From positions 1-6,554 of the forward strand of contig JAKIUH010000260.1 in the NCBI GenBank assembly GCA_021647685.1: DNA of 6,554 nt, read 5' to 3'. The notes below the pieces were generated by a model. It saw only the letters and a list, made by a program, of their open reading frames with translations, did no database searches and was not told the DNA's origin. A program made the translations under genes and the position numbers. Positions 1 to 6,467 of the stretch are shown here, in pieces. Source of the DNA: Bacteroidales bacterium (GTDB taxonomy: Bacteria > Bacteroidota > Bacteroidia > Bacteroidales > NBLH01). The first letter of the stretch is position 1. The number at the start of each line of letters is the position of its first letter.

Positions 1-87
1 AGCCAGATATATTCCGCCTATTAATGATGTCCACATCCCTACATTGTAGTTTGGATTAATTACTTTAGGTTTAACAATTTCAGTCAT
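1..87 (-). CDS. 5' end of an unrecognised, probably membrane protein (partial)
   Basis: Reading the minus strand from the ATG at 87 gives 29 uninterrupted codons to the window edge, where the gene continues. The start reads MTEIVKPKVINPNYNVGMWT and is followed by SLIGGIYLA. A short polar N-terminus rich in Lys, Pro and Asn leads into a run of small and hydrophobic residues from about residue 16, which looks like the start of a membrane helix. I do not recognise the family, and 29 residues are too few to assign one. No strong Shine-Dalgarno sequence precedes the ATG; the bases just before it are CTACTGATGTAAA. The gene points the same way as the Hsp20 gene but is 228 bases downstream of it, so it probably has its own promoter in that spacer. 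That it is coding is likely but not proven. Confidence 0.5.
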   Translation of the reverse strand, partial: MTEIVKPKVINPNYNVGMWTSLIGGIYLA

Positions 88-315
88 TTTACATCAGTAG
101 AGCTTTTTTGTGCTCAAAATAATTATTGGATAAATAGTATTTAAGTATGTTTTTTATACATTTATATTTTTGAGAACAAAATAACAATTATTCAGAATTT
201 GATATATTTTATGTATTATTTCACAAATAGTAGGTAAATAAGTTTGAATCGCATATATATCAGAAGTTGCGATATTTAGCAAAGTATATTTGGAGTTTTT
301 TGAGCTCTTAAAAAA
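88..315. other. AT-rich intergenic spacer with possible minus-strand promoter
   Basis: I see no gene in this spacer. It is markedly richer in A and T than the flanking reading frames. It must hold the 3' end of the Hsp20 transcript and, probably, the promoter of the minus-strand gene starting at 87. On the minus strand, TATA-like stretches occur near 138-144 (TTAAATA) and around 157-167, but no convincing -35 partner at normal spacing is present. No Bacteroidota TAnnTTTG element was found on that strand. A small hairpin (GAGC at 100-103, GCTC at 112-115, 8-base loop) would lie in the 5' leader of the gene at 87. A near-palindrome around GAGCTC at 302-307 lies directly after the Hsp20 stop but is interrupted, so I do not call it a terminator. 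Confidence 0.5.
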
Positions 316-639
316 TTAGAAATTCAGATCAAACACAATATGAAGAATACCCGTGACAAATTCAACTTTTGATTTTTCCATATCAACAGATCGAATAAGT
401 CTAATTCGAATGTCAATTCGGGGTAGTTCACTGAAAATTTTTCCAAGTTTATCATTATACTCTGCTGTAATGGCAACAACATCTGTTTTTGTCCTTACTT
501 GCAATGTTTTTTTATCTATACCTGGAAGTGAGACATAAATATTTAATTTTGAATCTTTAACCATCTGATAAACAGGATCACAATCATTACACTTACTCTC
601 ACGGATTGGAATATTGGAATAATTGTAAATATCATTCAT
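316..639 (-). CDS. Small heat-shock protein, Hsp20/alpha-crystallin family
   Basis: This encodes a 107-residue ATP-independent holdase-type chaperone, expected in the cytoplasm. The N-terminal arm is about 30 residues and contains a CxxC pair (Cys17, Cys20). The alpha-crystallin domain fills residues 30-107. Its first strands carry the family signature LPGIDKKTLQV (38-48), followed by the strand VVAITAEY (54-61). The closing signature, usually AxxxNGVL, is present as VEFVTGILHI (92-101). The protein stops right after the domain, so the usual C-terminal extension with the I/V-x-I/V oligomerisation motif is missing. I chose the ATG at 639 because GGATGTGAT at 645-653 sits 5 bases upstream; a TTG at 642 would add one residue. 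The ATG overlaps the end of the upstream gene by 8 bases, which implies translational coupling. Family assignment is firm on motif grounds; the client or partner is unknown. Confidence 0.85.
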   Translation of the reverse strand: MNDIYNYSNIPIRESKCNDCDPVYQMVKDSKLNIYVSLPGIDKKTLQVRTKTDVVAITAEYNDKLGKIFSELPRIDIRIRLIRSVDMEKSKVEFVTGILHIVFDLNF

Positions 640-760
640 CAAAAATCACATCCATTTCAGACCAGTGATCATCTTCTTTCACTTTATCAGCCTCATTAGA
701 CAGGTTTTTTATGATATTCTGAAATTCATCTGTTTTCTGTTTGAATTTTCCCAGTATTGA
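632..760 (-). pseudogene. 3' fragment of a gene coupled to Hsp20, 5' part missing
   Basis: On the minus strand a frame is open from 787 down to a TGA at 632-634. The part I trust starts near 760 and reads SILGKFKQKTDEFQNIIKNL, ending in EMDVIFDE. The composition is hydrophilic, with alternating Lys and Glu/Asp that suggest an amphipathic helical tail. Its last 8 bases overlap the Hsp20 start (ATGAATGA), and it carries the Hsp20 ribosome-binding site, both typical of a real upstream cistron. No ATG or TTG start is in frame upstream before a stop at 788-790, and the + strand there already encodes the giant AsmA-like protein. The gene therefore seems to have lost its 5' part at a junction between about 740 and 787. 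An open frame of this length could arise by chance, so coding status is probable rather than sure. I do not recognise the family. Confidence 0.5.
645..653 (-). promoter_or_regulatory. Strong Shine-Dalgarno sequence of the Hsp20 gene
   Basis: The minus-strand sequence GGATGTGAT differs at one base from the ideal anti-16S complement GGAGGTGAT. It lies 5 bases before the ATG at 639, inside the end of the preceding reading frame. It decides the ATG over the TTG at 642. Bacteroidota rarely use such sites, and anmK in this same window has none, so this site suggests a different translation-initiation style for the left part. Confidence 0.65.
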
Positions 761-3700
761 TTTTGATAAAATAAGATTTGAACTCAGTCAAAGACATATT
801 AAACTCACAAACTTTAAATTAACTGCCGATACTGTTGTATATCAGCAACTTTTAGATAAAGGTATTGAAAATACAGCGGTTTATGACATAAAAGTCCATT
901 CAATAGAATTTTGGGGTACAAGTTTTTACAAACTTTTTTTTAAAAAACATTTAAGAGTCAAAGAATTTTTTATTGATAAGCCGGTCATAAAATTAAAAAA
1001 ATCGCCGGATGATAAGCAACAAAAATCACAAAATAGAGATTTTATACATCAAGATTTATATCCGTTAATAAATAAATACGTAAATATTTTAGAGGTAAAG
1101 TACATAAATGTAGAAAACGGACAATTTCAGTTAAGATTATCAAAAGACAGTACCAGCAAAACAAGCCATTTTGGGGCGATTTCGGTAAAACTTTATGATT
1201 TTTATCTTGATAAAGAGGTTTATGAACTTACAAAAAAACTGTTTTATTCAAATGATATACAAATATCTATTAATAACTACCGTATCCGCTTATCAGACGG
1301 AATTCATAACTTTTATGCAAAAAACATTTATATATCAACAAAAGAATCGCTTTTAAAAGCAAAATCCGTTCAGATTTTACCGGTTTCCAAACATGTAAAA
1401 ATTGATTCGGAAAAAATATCCGGCTATTATTATTTTAGATCTCCGGAAATTCATTTTCACAATTTTAATATTTCAAATTTATATTTTAATAAAAATATTG
1501 AAATCCAGAATATAATAATTGATGCTCCTAAAATAAAATTACTGGATATTGAAAAAAACAAATTTGATAAAAATAAAAATAAAACAGTAAGTAATCAAGT
1601 ACAAAATACAAAAGGACTTGATTTTTACAAACTTATAAAAGGTAGTTTAAACTCTATTTCTATTAAAACATTAGACCTGAATCATGCTGAATTAGAGCTT
1701 ATTCATCAAAAAAACCTCAACAAACCGGCATATCATATCAAAGATTTTAACCTTAGTTTACTCGATTTTTTATTAAATGAACGTTCCGGCGATGAGCCTG
1801 ACCGAATTTTATATTCTAAAAATATAAGGCTTAATTTAAACGACTTTAAAGCAAATATTATTGATAACACACACGCTCTTAAAGCAAAACAAATAAACAT
1901 ACATACCGATACCAAAAGCATATACATTAAAAATATAAGTATTCATCCAATACAAAATACCGGACGGTTAAAACAAATAATGAATTTTAAAATAAGCGAT
2001 ATAAAACTAAGTGGTACAGACTTTTATCGTTTAATTAAACGAAAGGAACTTATTATACAAAAAACGGTAATGGGTTCATCAAATATTAATTTACAACTAT
2101 TTAAAAAAGAGAATAAAAAAACGGAAAATCTTATTTCAAAATTAGCAGGTGCATTTTTAAAAAGACTCAGCATTCATAAAATACAATTAAAAAACTCCGA
2201 TTTCAAAATTTTAACTTATCAAAACGACAGCATATTGGGCAGCTATTCAGGAAAAGTAAATTTTGATTTACGGTATCTAAACTTTTACAGCAGGCAAAAT
2301 AGTTTTAATAAAATGTTTTCGGTTTATGCTTATAAAATTTTATTGAACAATTATAATCAACAAATTACAGACCGGATACATATTTTAAATGCTCAGAGCA
2401 TTTATGTTTCAAATACCGACTCGCTCATTCAAATTAATGATTTGGAAATTCATCCCCGAATAAGAGCTTATAATGAGCTTAAAAAATTTGGGAAAGCAAA
2501 TATTATAGATTTGAGCATTAAAAAAACTATAATTAGCGGTGTGGATATACAAGGTCTTTTACTACAAAAAAATTTGACTATTGAACAAGTTAAGATTGGT
2601 CAACCCTTATTTAAAATACTGCATTTTAAAGATATATCAGAAATTAAAACAGATAGTTTATCCAGAGTTTCTATTGAAACACAAAGTACCAGAACCGGAG
2701 ACAGTATTATTCTTCCAAAAACTTTTAATGCTTTACTATCTAAATATTTTAATAATTTAAGCATAAAAAACTTGAATATTAATAAAGGTATTTTTCTATT
2801 TTCAAAATCAGACAGTCTTAATAATGAAAAAATTAATACAAGAGGAAGACTGTCCTTAAAACTGGACAGTTTAGACTATAGCTATTTTGCCGATAGTGTA
2901 AATTATGGAAAAGTTACAAGCAGCAATCTAAAAATTCATATCACTGATTTTTACAGGCATTTAATTCAACAACCTTACCTAATTAAAGCTAAAAATATTG
3001 AATTTTCGCAAAAAGACAGTCTTTTCAGTGCTAAAATTGTACGTTGGTTTCCCGATAAAAATGCTATTGACAGCCTGTTTGGAAAAAACATTATCACGGC
3101 TTACAGTCCCGAAATTTCATTTAGCGGGATTGATTTAAACCAGTTTTCAAATACAAATATTCTTAATTTAGGGCTTTTGCGTATTAAAGACCCTTCAATT
3201 TCTATCCTAAAAAATAAAAATTACCTTAAAAATAAAGCAAGCAGCAGCTTAAAACAAAATAGTTTTACTTTTGAAAAAGTCATTACTGACAGTATCATTA
3301 TTTCCGGTGGTTCTTTTGGTATTTTAAATAATAAAAATAAGATTGAAGAAAAGTTATTAAACACCGACTTTAATATATACCTCTCAAAAATCCAAATAGA
3401 TACCACATTTTTAAAAGAACCTATCAATCAATTAAAAAATGTTGCAACTATTGTACATCTAAAAAATTTCAAATACCAAAACCCTGATAAAAAATTGAAT
3501 TTTGATTTTAATCATTTTTATCTAAACTCGGCAAAAAAACTTATTCTCCTTGATAACCTGTTATACTATACAGACAAAACCGACAGCATAGAAAATTTAT
3601 TCGAATCTGTTTTTATCCCTGCCGTGCAAATGAAGAATTTTTCATATGCTGATTTATTATTGCATCAATTGGTGGCAGATAGTTTGCAAATTATTGAGCC

Positions 3701-5156
3701 TTATTTTGTAATCATCAATAAAGCAAAAAAGAAAGATATTAATCCTTTTGAAATTAATCTTTATGAAAAAATAAAAAAAACTTTTAAAAAAATAGATTTA
3801 ACAAACATAGATATTGAAAATGCAGCACTAAAAATAAAAAACAAGGGCAACATTAACCAACCCGTAACAAATTATTCAAACATCTATGGCTCAGTTAGTA
3901 AGCTATTTATCGATTCATTGCATCCAAACGACAAAAACAAATTTTTCAATACTTCGGATATTTCGTTTTTAATAAAAAATTATTCCACAACAATTGACAA
4001 AGGTTTTTATAATGTTGATATTGGCGAAATGGGATTTTCAACCGGACAACAAGAGATGTATGCAAAAAGAGTGGTTATAAATCCTGTATTATCGCGTGAA
4101 ACATTAGCAAAAAGTGCAAAAACAGAAATAAAACTATTGTATATAAATGCTCCTGAAATTAATATACACAGGACTGATTTTAAATCATTTATAAGCGATA
4201 AAAAAATAATAGCTCAAAGTATTGATTTCATTGATTTAAAACTCCATTCTTTTAAAAATAAACACTTTCCTTTAGACTCAAGCATAAAATCGGCTTTGCC
4301 GTTTAAAGACATGATAAAAATGAAAACCTACATAAAAATTGACACCATAAATGTTCGGAATTTTTATGTAGGAGTAGAACTTTTGGGTGAAAACTCAACC
4401 CATAGCGGCTATTTAGACATTACCGATATTAATGGCAGTATTACAAACATCACCAATGATAAAAAACTTATAAATAGCGGATTAGTATCTAAAATGATTG
4501 CTCACGCTAAGTTTATGGACGAAGGCACCTTAACTGCCTCCTTTCGTTTTCCCTTAAACTCAGAAACCGGAGAATATTATTACGGAGGCAAACTTTCACG
4601 CATGAAAATGGATGTGTTTAATCCGCTATTGGAAAATTTATATTTTGTATCTATTCGCGATGGTATAATTGATAGTTTAAAATTTAATATAAGTGCAAAC
4701 GATGATTATGCAGTAGGGGATATGAAATTTGTATATCATAACTTAAAATTTGATATTCATAATAAGAAAAAAACAGACTCCTTGATTATAAATAAGCGAG
4801 GTTTTGTGTCGATGCTGGCAAACTCTATTGTTAAAAATGATAACCCAAAACATAAAGGTGGAAGAATTAAGCCGGCAAGAATATATTATGAGCGCGATAT
4901 TTATCACTCAGTTTTTCATTATTGGGCAATAACGGCTTTAAGCGGTATAAAAACAACCATGGGTTTTAAATCAAAAGAATTAAAAGAGCGTCTTAAATGG
5001 GAAAAAATATACGAAAAAAATAAACGGATTTTTGCAAAAAAAGAAAAGAAAATCAGTAGAAAAGAAAAACGTAAAAATCGCAAAGAAATTAATAAAGACC
5101 TAAAAGCGGATTTAAGACGCGAAGAAAAAGAAAAAAAGAAACAAAAAGATGAGTAG
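741..5156 (+). CDS. Giant repetitive AsmA/TamB-like envelope protein, N-terminus missing
   Basis: This is a 1471-codon frame rich in alternating polar and hydrophobic residues, as in long beta-sheet proteins. About seven diverged units of roughly 180 residues fill residues 20-1200. Each has a GTDFYxLIxxKxLxI-type segment (near 57, 238, 423, 598, 794, 963, 1142) and a segment like FNNLSIKNLNINKGIFLF (near 107, 296, 466, 662, 842, 1007, 1190). Residues 1196-1345 form an AsmA/DUF748-like C-terminal domain containing GKLSRMKMDVFNPLLENL and GIIDSLKFNISANDD. A very basic, Lys/Glu-rich tail follows from about 1408. Related AsmA/TamB proteins are anchored in the inner membrane, span the periplasm and act in outer-membrane lipid homeostasis; that role is inferred here. 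The only start candidate is a TTG at 741, after an in-frame stop at 720-722. It has no ribosome-binding site, no signal or membrane anchor follows it, and no Met occurs before about residue 414. I therefore judge the 5' end lost at the junction near 750 and 741 not to be the true start. Confidence 0.75.
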   Translation: MNFPSIDFDKIRFELSQRHIKLTNFKLTADTVVYQQLLDKGIENTAVYDIKVHSIEFWGTSFYKLFFKKHLRVKEFFIDKPVIKLKKSPDDKQQKSQNRDFIHQDLYPLINKYVNILEVKYINVENGQFQLRLSKDSTSKTSHFGAISVKLYDFYLDKEVYELTKKLFYSNDIQISINNYRIRLSDGIHNFYAKNIYISTKESLLKAKSVQILPVSKHVKIDSEKISGYYYFRSPEIHFHNFNISNLYFNKNIEIQNIIIDAPKIKLLDIEKNKFDKNKNKTVSNQVQNTKGLDFYKLIKGSLNSISIKTLDLNHAELELIHQKNLNKPAYHIKDFNLSLLDFLLNERSGDEPDRILYSKNIRLNLNDFKANIIDNTHALKAKQINIHTDTKSIYIKNISIHPIQNTGRLKQIMNFKISDIKLSGTDFYRLIKRKELIIQKTVMGSSNINLQLFKKENKKTENLISKLAGAFLKRLSIHKIQLKNSDFKILTYQNDSILGSYSGKVNFDLRYLNFYSRQNSFNKMFSVYAYKILLNNYNQQITDRIHILNAQSIYVSNTDSLIQINDLEIHPRIRAYNELKKFGKANIIDLSIKKTIISGVDIQGLLLQKNLTIEQVKIGQPLFKILHFKDISEIKTDSLSRVSIETQSTRTGDSIILPKTFNALLSKYFNNLSIKNLNINKGIFLFSKSDSLNNEKINTRGRLSLKLDSLDYSYFADSVNYGKVTSSNLKIHITDFYRHLIQQPYLIKAKNIEFSQKDSLFSAKIVRWFPDKNAIDSLFGKNIITAYSPEISFSGIDLNQFSNTNILNLGLLRIKDPSISILKNKNYLKNKASSSLKQNSFTFEKVITDSIIISGGSFGILNNKNKIEEKLLNTDFNIYLSKIQIDTTFLKEPINQLKNVATIVHLKNFKYQNPDKKLNFDFNHFYLNSAKKLILLDNLLYYTDKTDSIENLFESVFIPAVQMKNFSYADLLLHQLVADSLQIIEPYFVIINKAKKKDINPFEINLYEKIKKTFKKIDLTNIDIENAALKIKNKGNINQPVTNYSNIYGSVSKLFIDSLHPNDKNKFFNTSDISFLIKNYSTTIDKGFYNVDIGEMGFSTGQQEMYAKRVVINPVLSRETLAKSAKTEIKLLYINAPEINIHRTDFKSFISDKKIIAQSIDFIDLKLHSFKNKHFPLDSSIKSALPFKDMIKMKTYIKIDTINVRNFYVGVELLGENSTHSGYLDITDINGSITNITNDKKLINSGLVSKMIAHAKFMDEGTLTASFRFPLNSETGEYYYGGKLSRMKMDVFNPLLENLYFVSIRDGIIDSLKFNISANDDYAVGDMKFVYHNLKFDIHNKKKTDSLIINKRGFVSMLANSIVKNDNPKHKGGRIKPARIYYERDIYHSVFHYWAITALSGIKTTMGFKSKELKERLKWEKIYEKNKRIFAKKEKKISRKEKRKNRKEINKDLKADLRREEKEKKKQKDE
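909..4250 (+). repeat. About seven diverged ~180-residue units in the giant protein
   Basis: These are protein-level repeats; the DNA has diverged too far to look repetitive. Segment A, of the form G-x-D-F-Y-x-L-I-x-x-K-x-L-x-I-x-x-V-x-I-x-x-P-x-I-x-L, recurs at about residues 57, 238, 423, 598, 794, 963 and 1142, with spacings of 169-196 residues. Segment B, with an L-x-I-x-x-L-x-I-x-N-A-x-F-x-L pattern, follows each A after about 40-65 residues. Segment C, resembling YAKNIYISTKESLLKAKSV and usually ending in I-x-P, precedes most A segments (near 192, 380, 548, 748, 930, 1106). The order C-A-B holds along the chain. The frame opens just before the first A, that is, part-way through a unit. 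I aligned these by eye; the fifth and sixth units are the weakest. Confidence 0.65.
4326..4775 (+). other. AsmA/DUF748-like C-terminal domain of the giant protein
   Basis: Residues 1196-1345 differ from the repeats. They begin with YIKIDTINVRNFYVGVELL, pass through a sheet segment with YLDITDINGSITNITND, then GKLSRMKMDVFNPLLENL, the strand SIRDGIIDSLKFNISAND, and GDMKFVYHNLKFDI. A short segment with GRIKPARIYYERD and HYWAITALSGIKTTMGF follows before the basic tail. From memory, this succession of gly-x-leu / phe-asn-pro-leu / gly-x-ile-asp-x-leu / asp-x-x-ala-x-gly-x-met-x-phe features is shared by large AsmA-like proteins of Bacteroidota. It is the best-conserved part and the main reason for the family call. 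Confidence 0.6.
4962..5153 (+). other. Highly basic Lys/Glu-rich C-terminal tail
   Basis: From about residue 1408 to the end the chain is almost entirely Lys, Arg and Glu, with segments such as KKEKKISRKEKRKNRKEI and EEKEKKKQKDE. It looks like a charged helix or a disordered tail rather than part of the beta structure. It could bind anionic lipid headgroups or a partner, but nothing in the sequence decides this. Confidence 0.6.
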
Positions 5157-5183
5157 CTATAGGCTTTCAATTTTTCATAAATT

Positions 5184-5217
5184 TTTGTTTACAGTTTCAT
5201 AAGGAATGATACCTTTG
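5184..5217 (+). promoter_or_regulatory. Bacteroidota-type promoter of anmK
   Basis: A -33 box TTTG at 5184-5187 and a -7 box TACCTTTG at 5210-5217 are 22 bases apart. The consensus of the Bacteroidota primary sigma factor is TTTG, a spacer of about 19 bases (17-23 tolerated), then TAnnTTTG. Transcription would start near 5222-5227, giving a leader of about 25 bases before the ATG at 5249. This gives anmK its own promoter 28 bases after the stop of the giant gene. Copies of TTTCATAA lie just before the -33 box (5173-5180) and inside the spacer (5195-5202). Confidence 0.65.
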
Positions 5218-5248
5218 TACTAAATTGAGCAATCATTAAAATTATAAT

Positions 5249-6334
5249 ATGCAAGAATACACCGTAGTCGGAATCATGTCAGGCACTTCGTTAGACGGGC
5301 TTGATATAGCACTTTGTCATTTTAAAGTAAACAATGATGAATGGAAGTTTAAAATCCTGAAAGCCAAAACTTATGATTATGATGAAGATTGGAAAACCCG
5401 CTTACAAAATGCCGATAAGTTAAACGGTTTTGAGCTGATAAAACTGCACAAAGAATTTGGAAAATTTATAGGCACCAGCGTAAACCGTTTTTTAACCGGC
5501 GTAATTCAACGAACCGATTTAATCGGCTCGCACGGACACACGGTATTTCACTTGCCTGAACAACAAATAAATTTTCAGTTGGGCGATGGTGCCATGATTG
5601 CCGCAATAACCGGAATTAATACCGTTTCTGATTTTCGCACTCTGGATATAGCCCTGAATGGTCAAGGAGCGCCATTGGTTCCTATTGGTGATTATTTTTT
5701 ATTTAGAAAATACGACTTTTGCATCAATCTTGGCGGTTTTGCAAATATTTCTTTTATTGATGAAAACAACAAACAAATTGCTTACGATATTTGTCCCACA
5801 AATATTGTATTAAACGAACTTGCACAAACCAAAGGTTTGGAATATGATAAAAACGGGGAACTTGGGAAAAAAGGCAGTATCAATAATACATTATTAAGCG
5901 AACTGAATAGTTTAAGCTTTTACAAACAAAAAGCTCCTAAATCATTAGGGAAAGAATGGATTGACGACATTGTTAAACCTCTGCTTAATAAATATCAAAT
6001 ACCTGTTGAAGACAAAATGCGTACATTTTACGAACATGCTGCACAGCAAATAGCCAATAGTATCAATCACAATGTACAAGAAACAAAAGAGAATAAAGAG
6101 ACATCGGTTTTATTTACCGGCGGGGGTACGCATAACGAATTTTTAATGGAATTGATTAAAGATAAAAGTAAAGCATCTGTGATTATTCCTGCAAAAGAAA
6201 TTATTGATTATAAAGAAGCTTTGATTTTTGCTTTTTTGGCAGTTTTACGATTAAGGCGTCAAATAAACTGTTTATCATCCGTAACCGGTTCAAAAGCCGA
6301 TAATAGTGGAGGAATAGTTCATAGAGTTCACTAA
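5249..6334 (+). CDS. anmK: 1,6-anhydro-N-acetylmuramic acid kinase (AnmK)
   Basis: This cytoplasmic enzyme of peptidoglycan recycling opens the 1,6-anhydro ring of anhydro-MurNAc with water and phosphorylates it with ATP, giving MurNAc-6-phosphate. The 361 residues match the usual length (about 370), so the gene is complete. The ASKHA kinase fold shows the phosphate-1 loop GIMSGTSLDGLD (8-19), the substrate segments GSHGHTVFH (93-101) and DFRTLDIALNGQGAPLVP (128-145), and the strand INLGGFANISF (159-169). The expected catalytic Asp is Asp180 in YDICPTN (179-185), where proteobacterial enzymes have FDTGPGN. KSLGKEW (231-237), the nucleotide loop FTGGGTHNEFL (289-299), and the family ending EALIFAFLAVLRLR with SVTGSKADNSGG complete the match. 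The ATG at 5249 lies right at the conserved N-terminus, after an A/T-rich leader without Shine-Dalgarno sequence. No murQ or other recycling gene is in the window. Confidence 0.95.
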   Translation: MQEYTVVGIMSGTSLDGLDIALCHFKVNNDEWKFKILKAKTYDYDEDWKTRLQNADKLNGFELIKLHKEFGKFIGTSVNRFLTGVIQRTDLIGSHGHTVFHLPEQQINFQLGDGAMIAAITGINTVSDFRTLDIALNGQGAPLVPIGDYFLFRKYDFCINLGGFANISFIDENNKQIAYDICPTNIVLNELAQTKGLEYDKNGELGKKGSINNTLLSELNSLSFYKQKAPKSLGKEWIDDIVKPLLNKYQIPVEDKMRTFYEHAAQQIANSINHNVQETKENKETSVLFTGGGTHNEFLMELIKDKSKASVIIPAKEIIDYKEALIFAFLAVLRLRRQINCLSSVTGSKADNSGGIVHRVH

Positions 6335-6373
6335 TTTGAGAATTAAAATTTCATGAGATTATTTTTAATTAAG

Positions 6374-6397
6374 TTATGAAACATGGATATTTCATAA
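6374..6397. terminator. Possible anmK terminator hairpin
   Basis: TTATGAAA (6374-6381) and TTTCATAA (6390-6397) are a perfect 8-base inverted repeat with an 8-base loop, 40 bases after the anmK stop. The stem is AT-rich and no T run follows on the plus strand, so as an intrinsic terminator it is weak. It may instead be a protein-binding palindrome: the same octamer occurs twice at the anmK promoter. Confidence 0.3.
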
Positions 6398-6467
6398 ACA
6401 GAAAAAACCTGTGTTATAAGATACTATCTAGTGTCAAGTCAAGCATGTTTTAGTCATACCAAGTTTC

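Noticed and set aside
296..315. Palindrome around GAGCTC after the Hsp20 stop as an intrinsic terminator
   Set aside because: The T-run and A-run arms are out of register by two unpaired bases on each side of the GAGCTC core, leaving a 6-base core with no usable loop.
353..538. Plus-strand 61-codon frame opposite Hsp20
   Set aside because: It lies entirely antisense to a well-supported alpha-crystallin gene and has no family features.
741..743. TTG as the true start of the giant protein
   Set aside because: It has no ribosome-binding site or Bacteroidota promoter in front, no signal or anchor behind it, and opens part-way through a repeat unit; it is merely the first possible start after the stop at 720-722.
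316..760. Part of a gas-vesicle cluster (some include Hsp20-like proteins)
   Set aside because: No GvpA, GvpN, GvpF/L or other gas-vesicle sequence is present; Hsp20 alone is not evidence.
1733..1927. Minus-strand 64-codon frame inside the giant gene
   Set aside because: Antisense shadow of the repeat-containing frame; its hydrophobic look is the complement of Lys/Asn-rich codons.
3221..3427. Minus-strand 68-codon frame inside the giant gene
   Set aside because: Antisense shadow with no start signal and no recognisable domain.
4919..5170. Minus-strand Phe/Ser-rich frame of 83 codons resembling a membrane protein
   Set aside because: The Phe and Ser runs are the reverse complement of the Lys/Glu-rich tail codons; it is a composition artefact.
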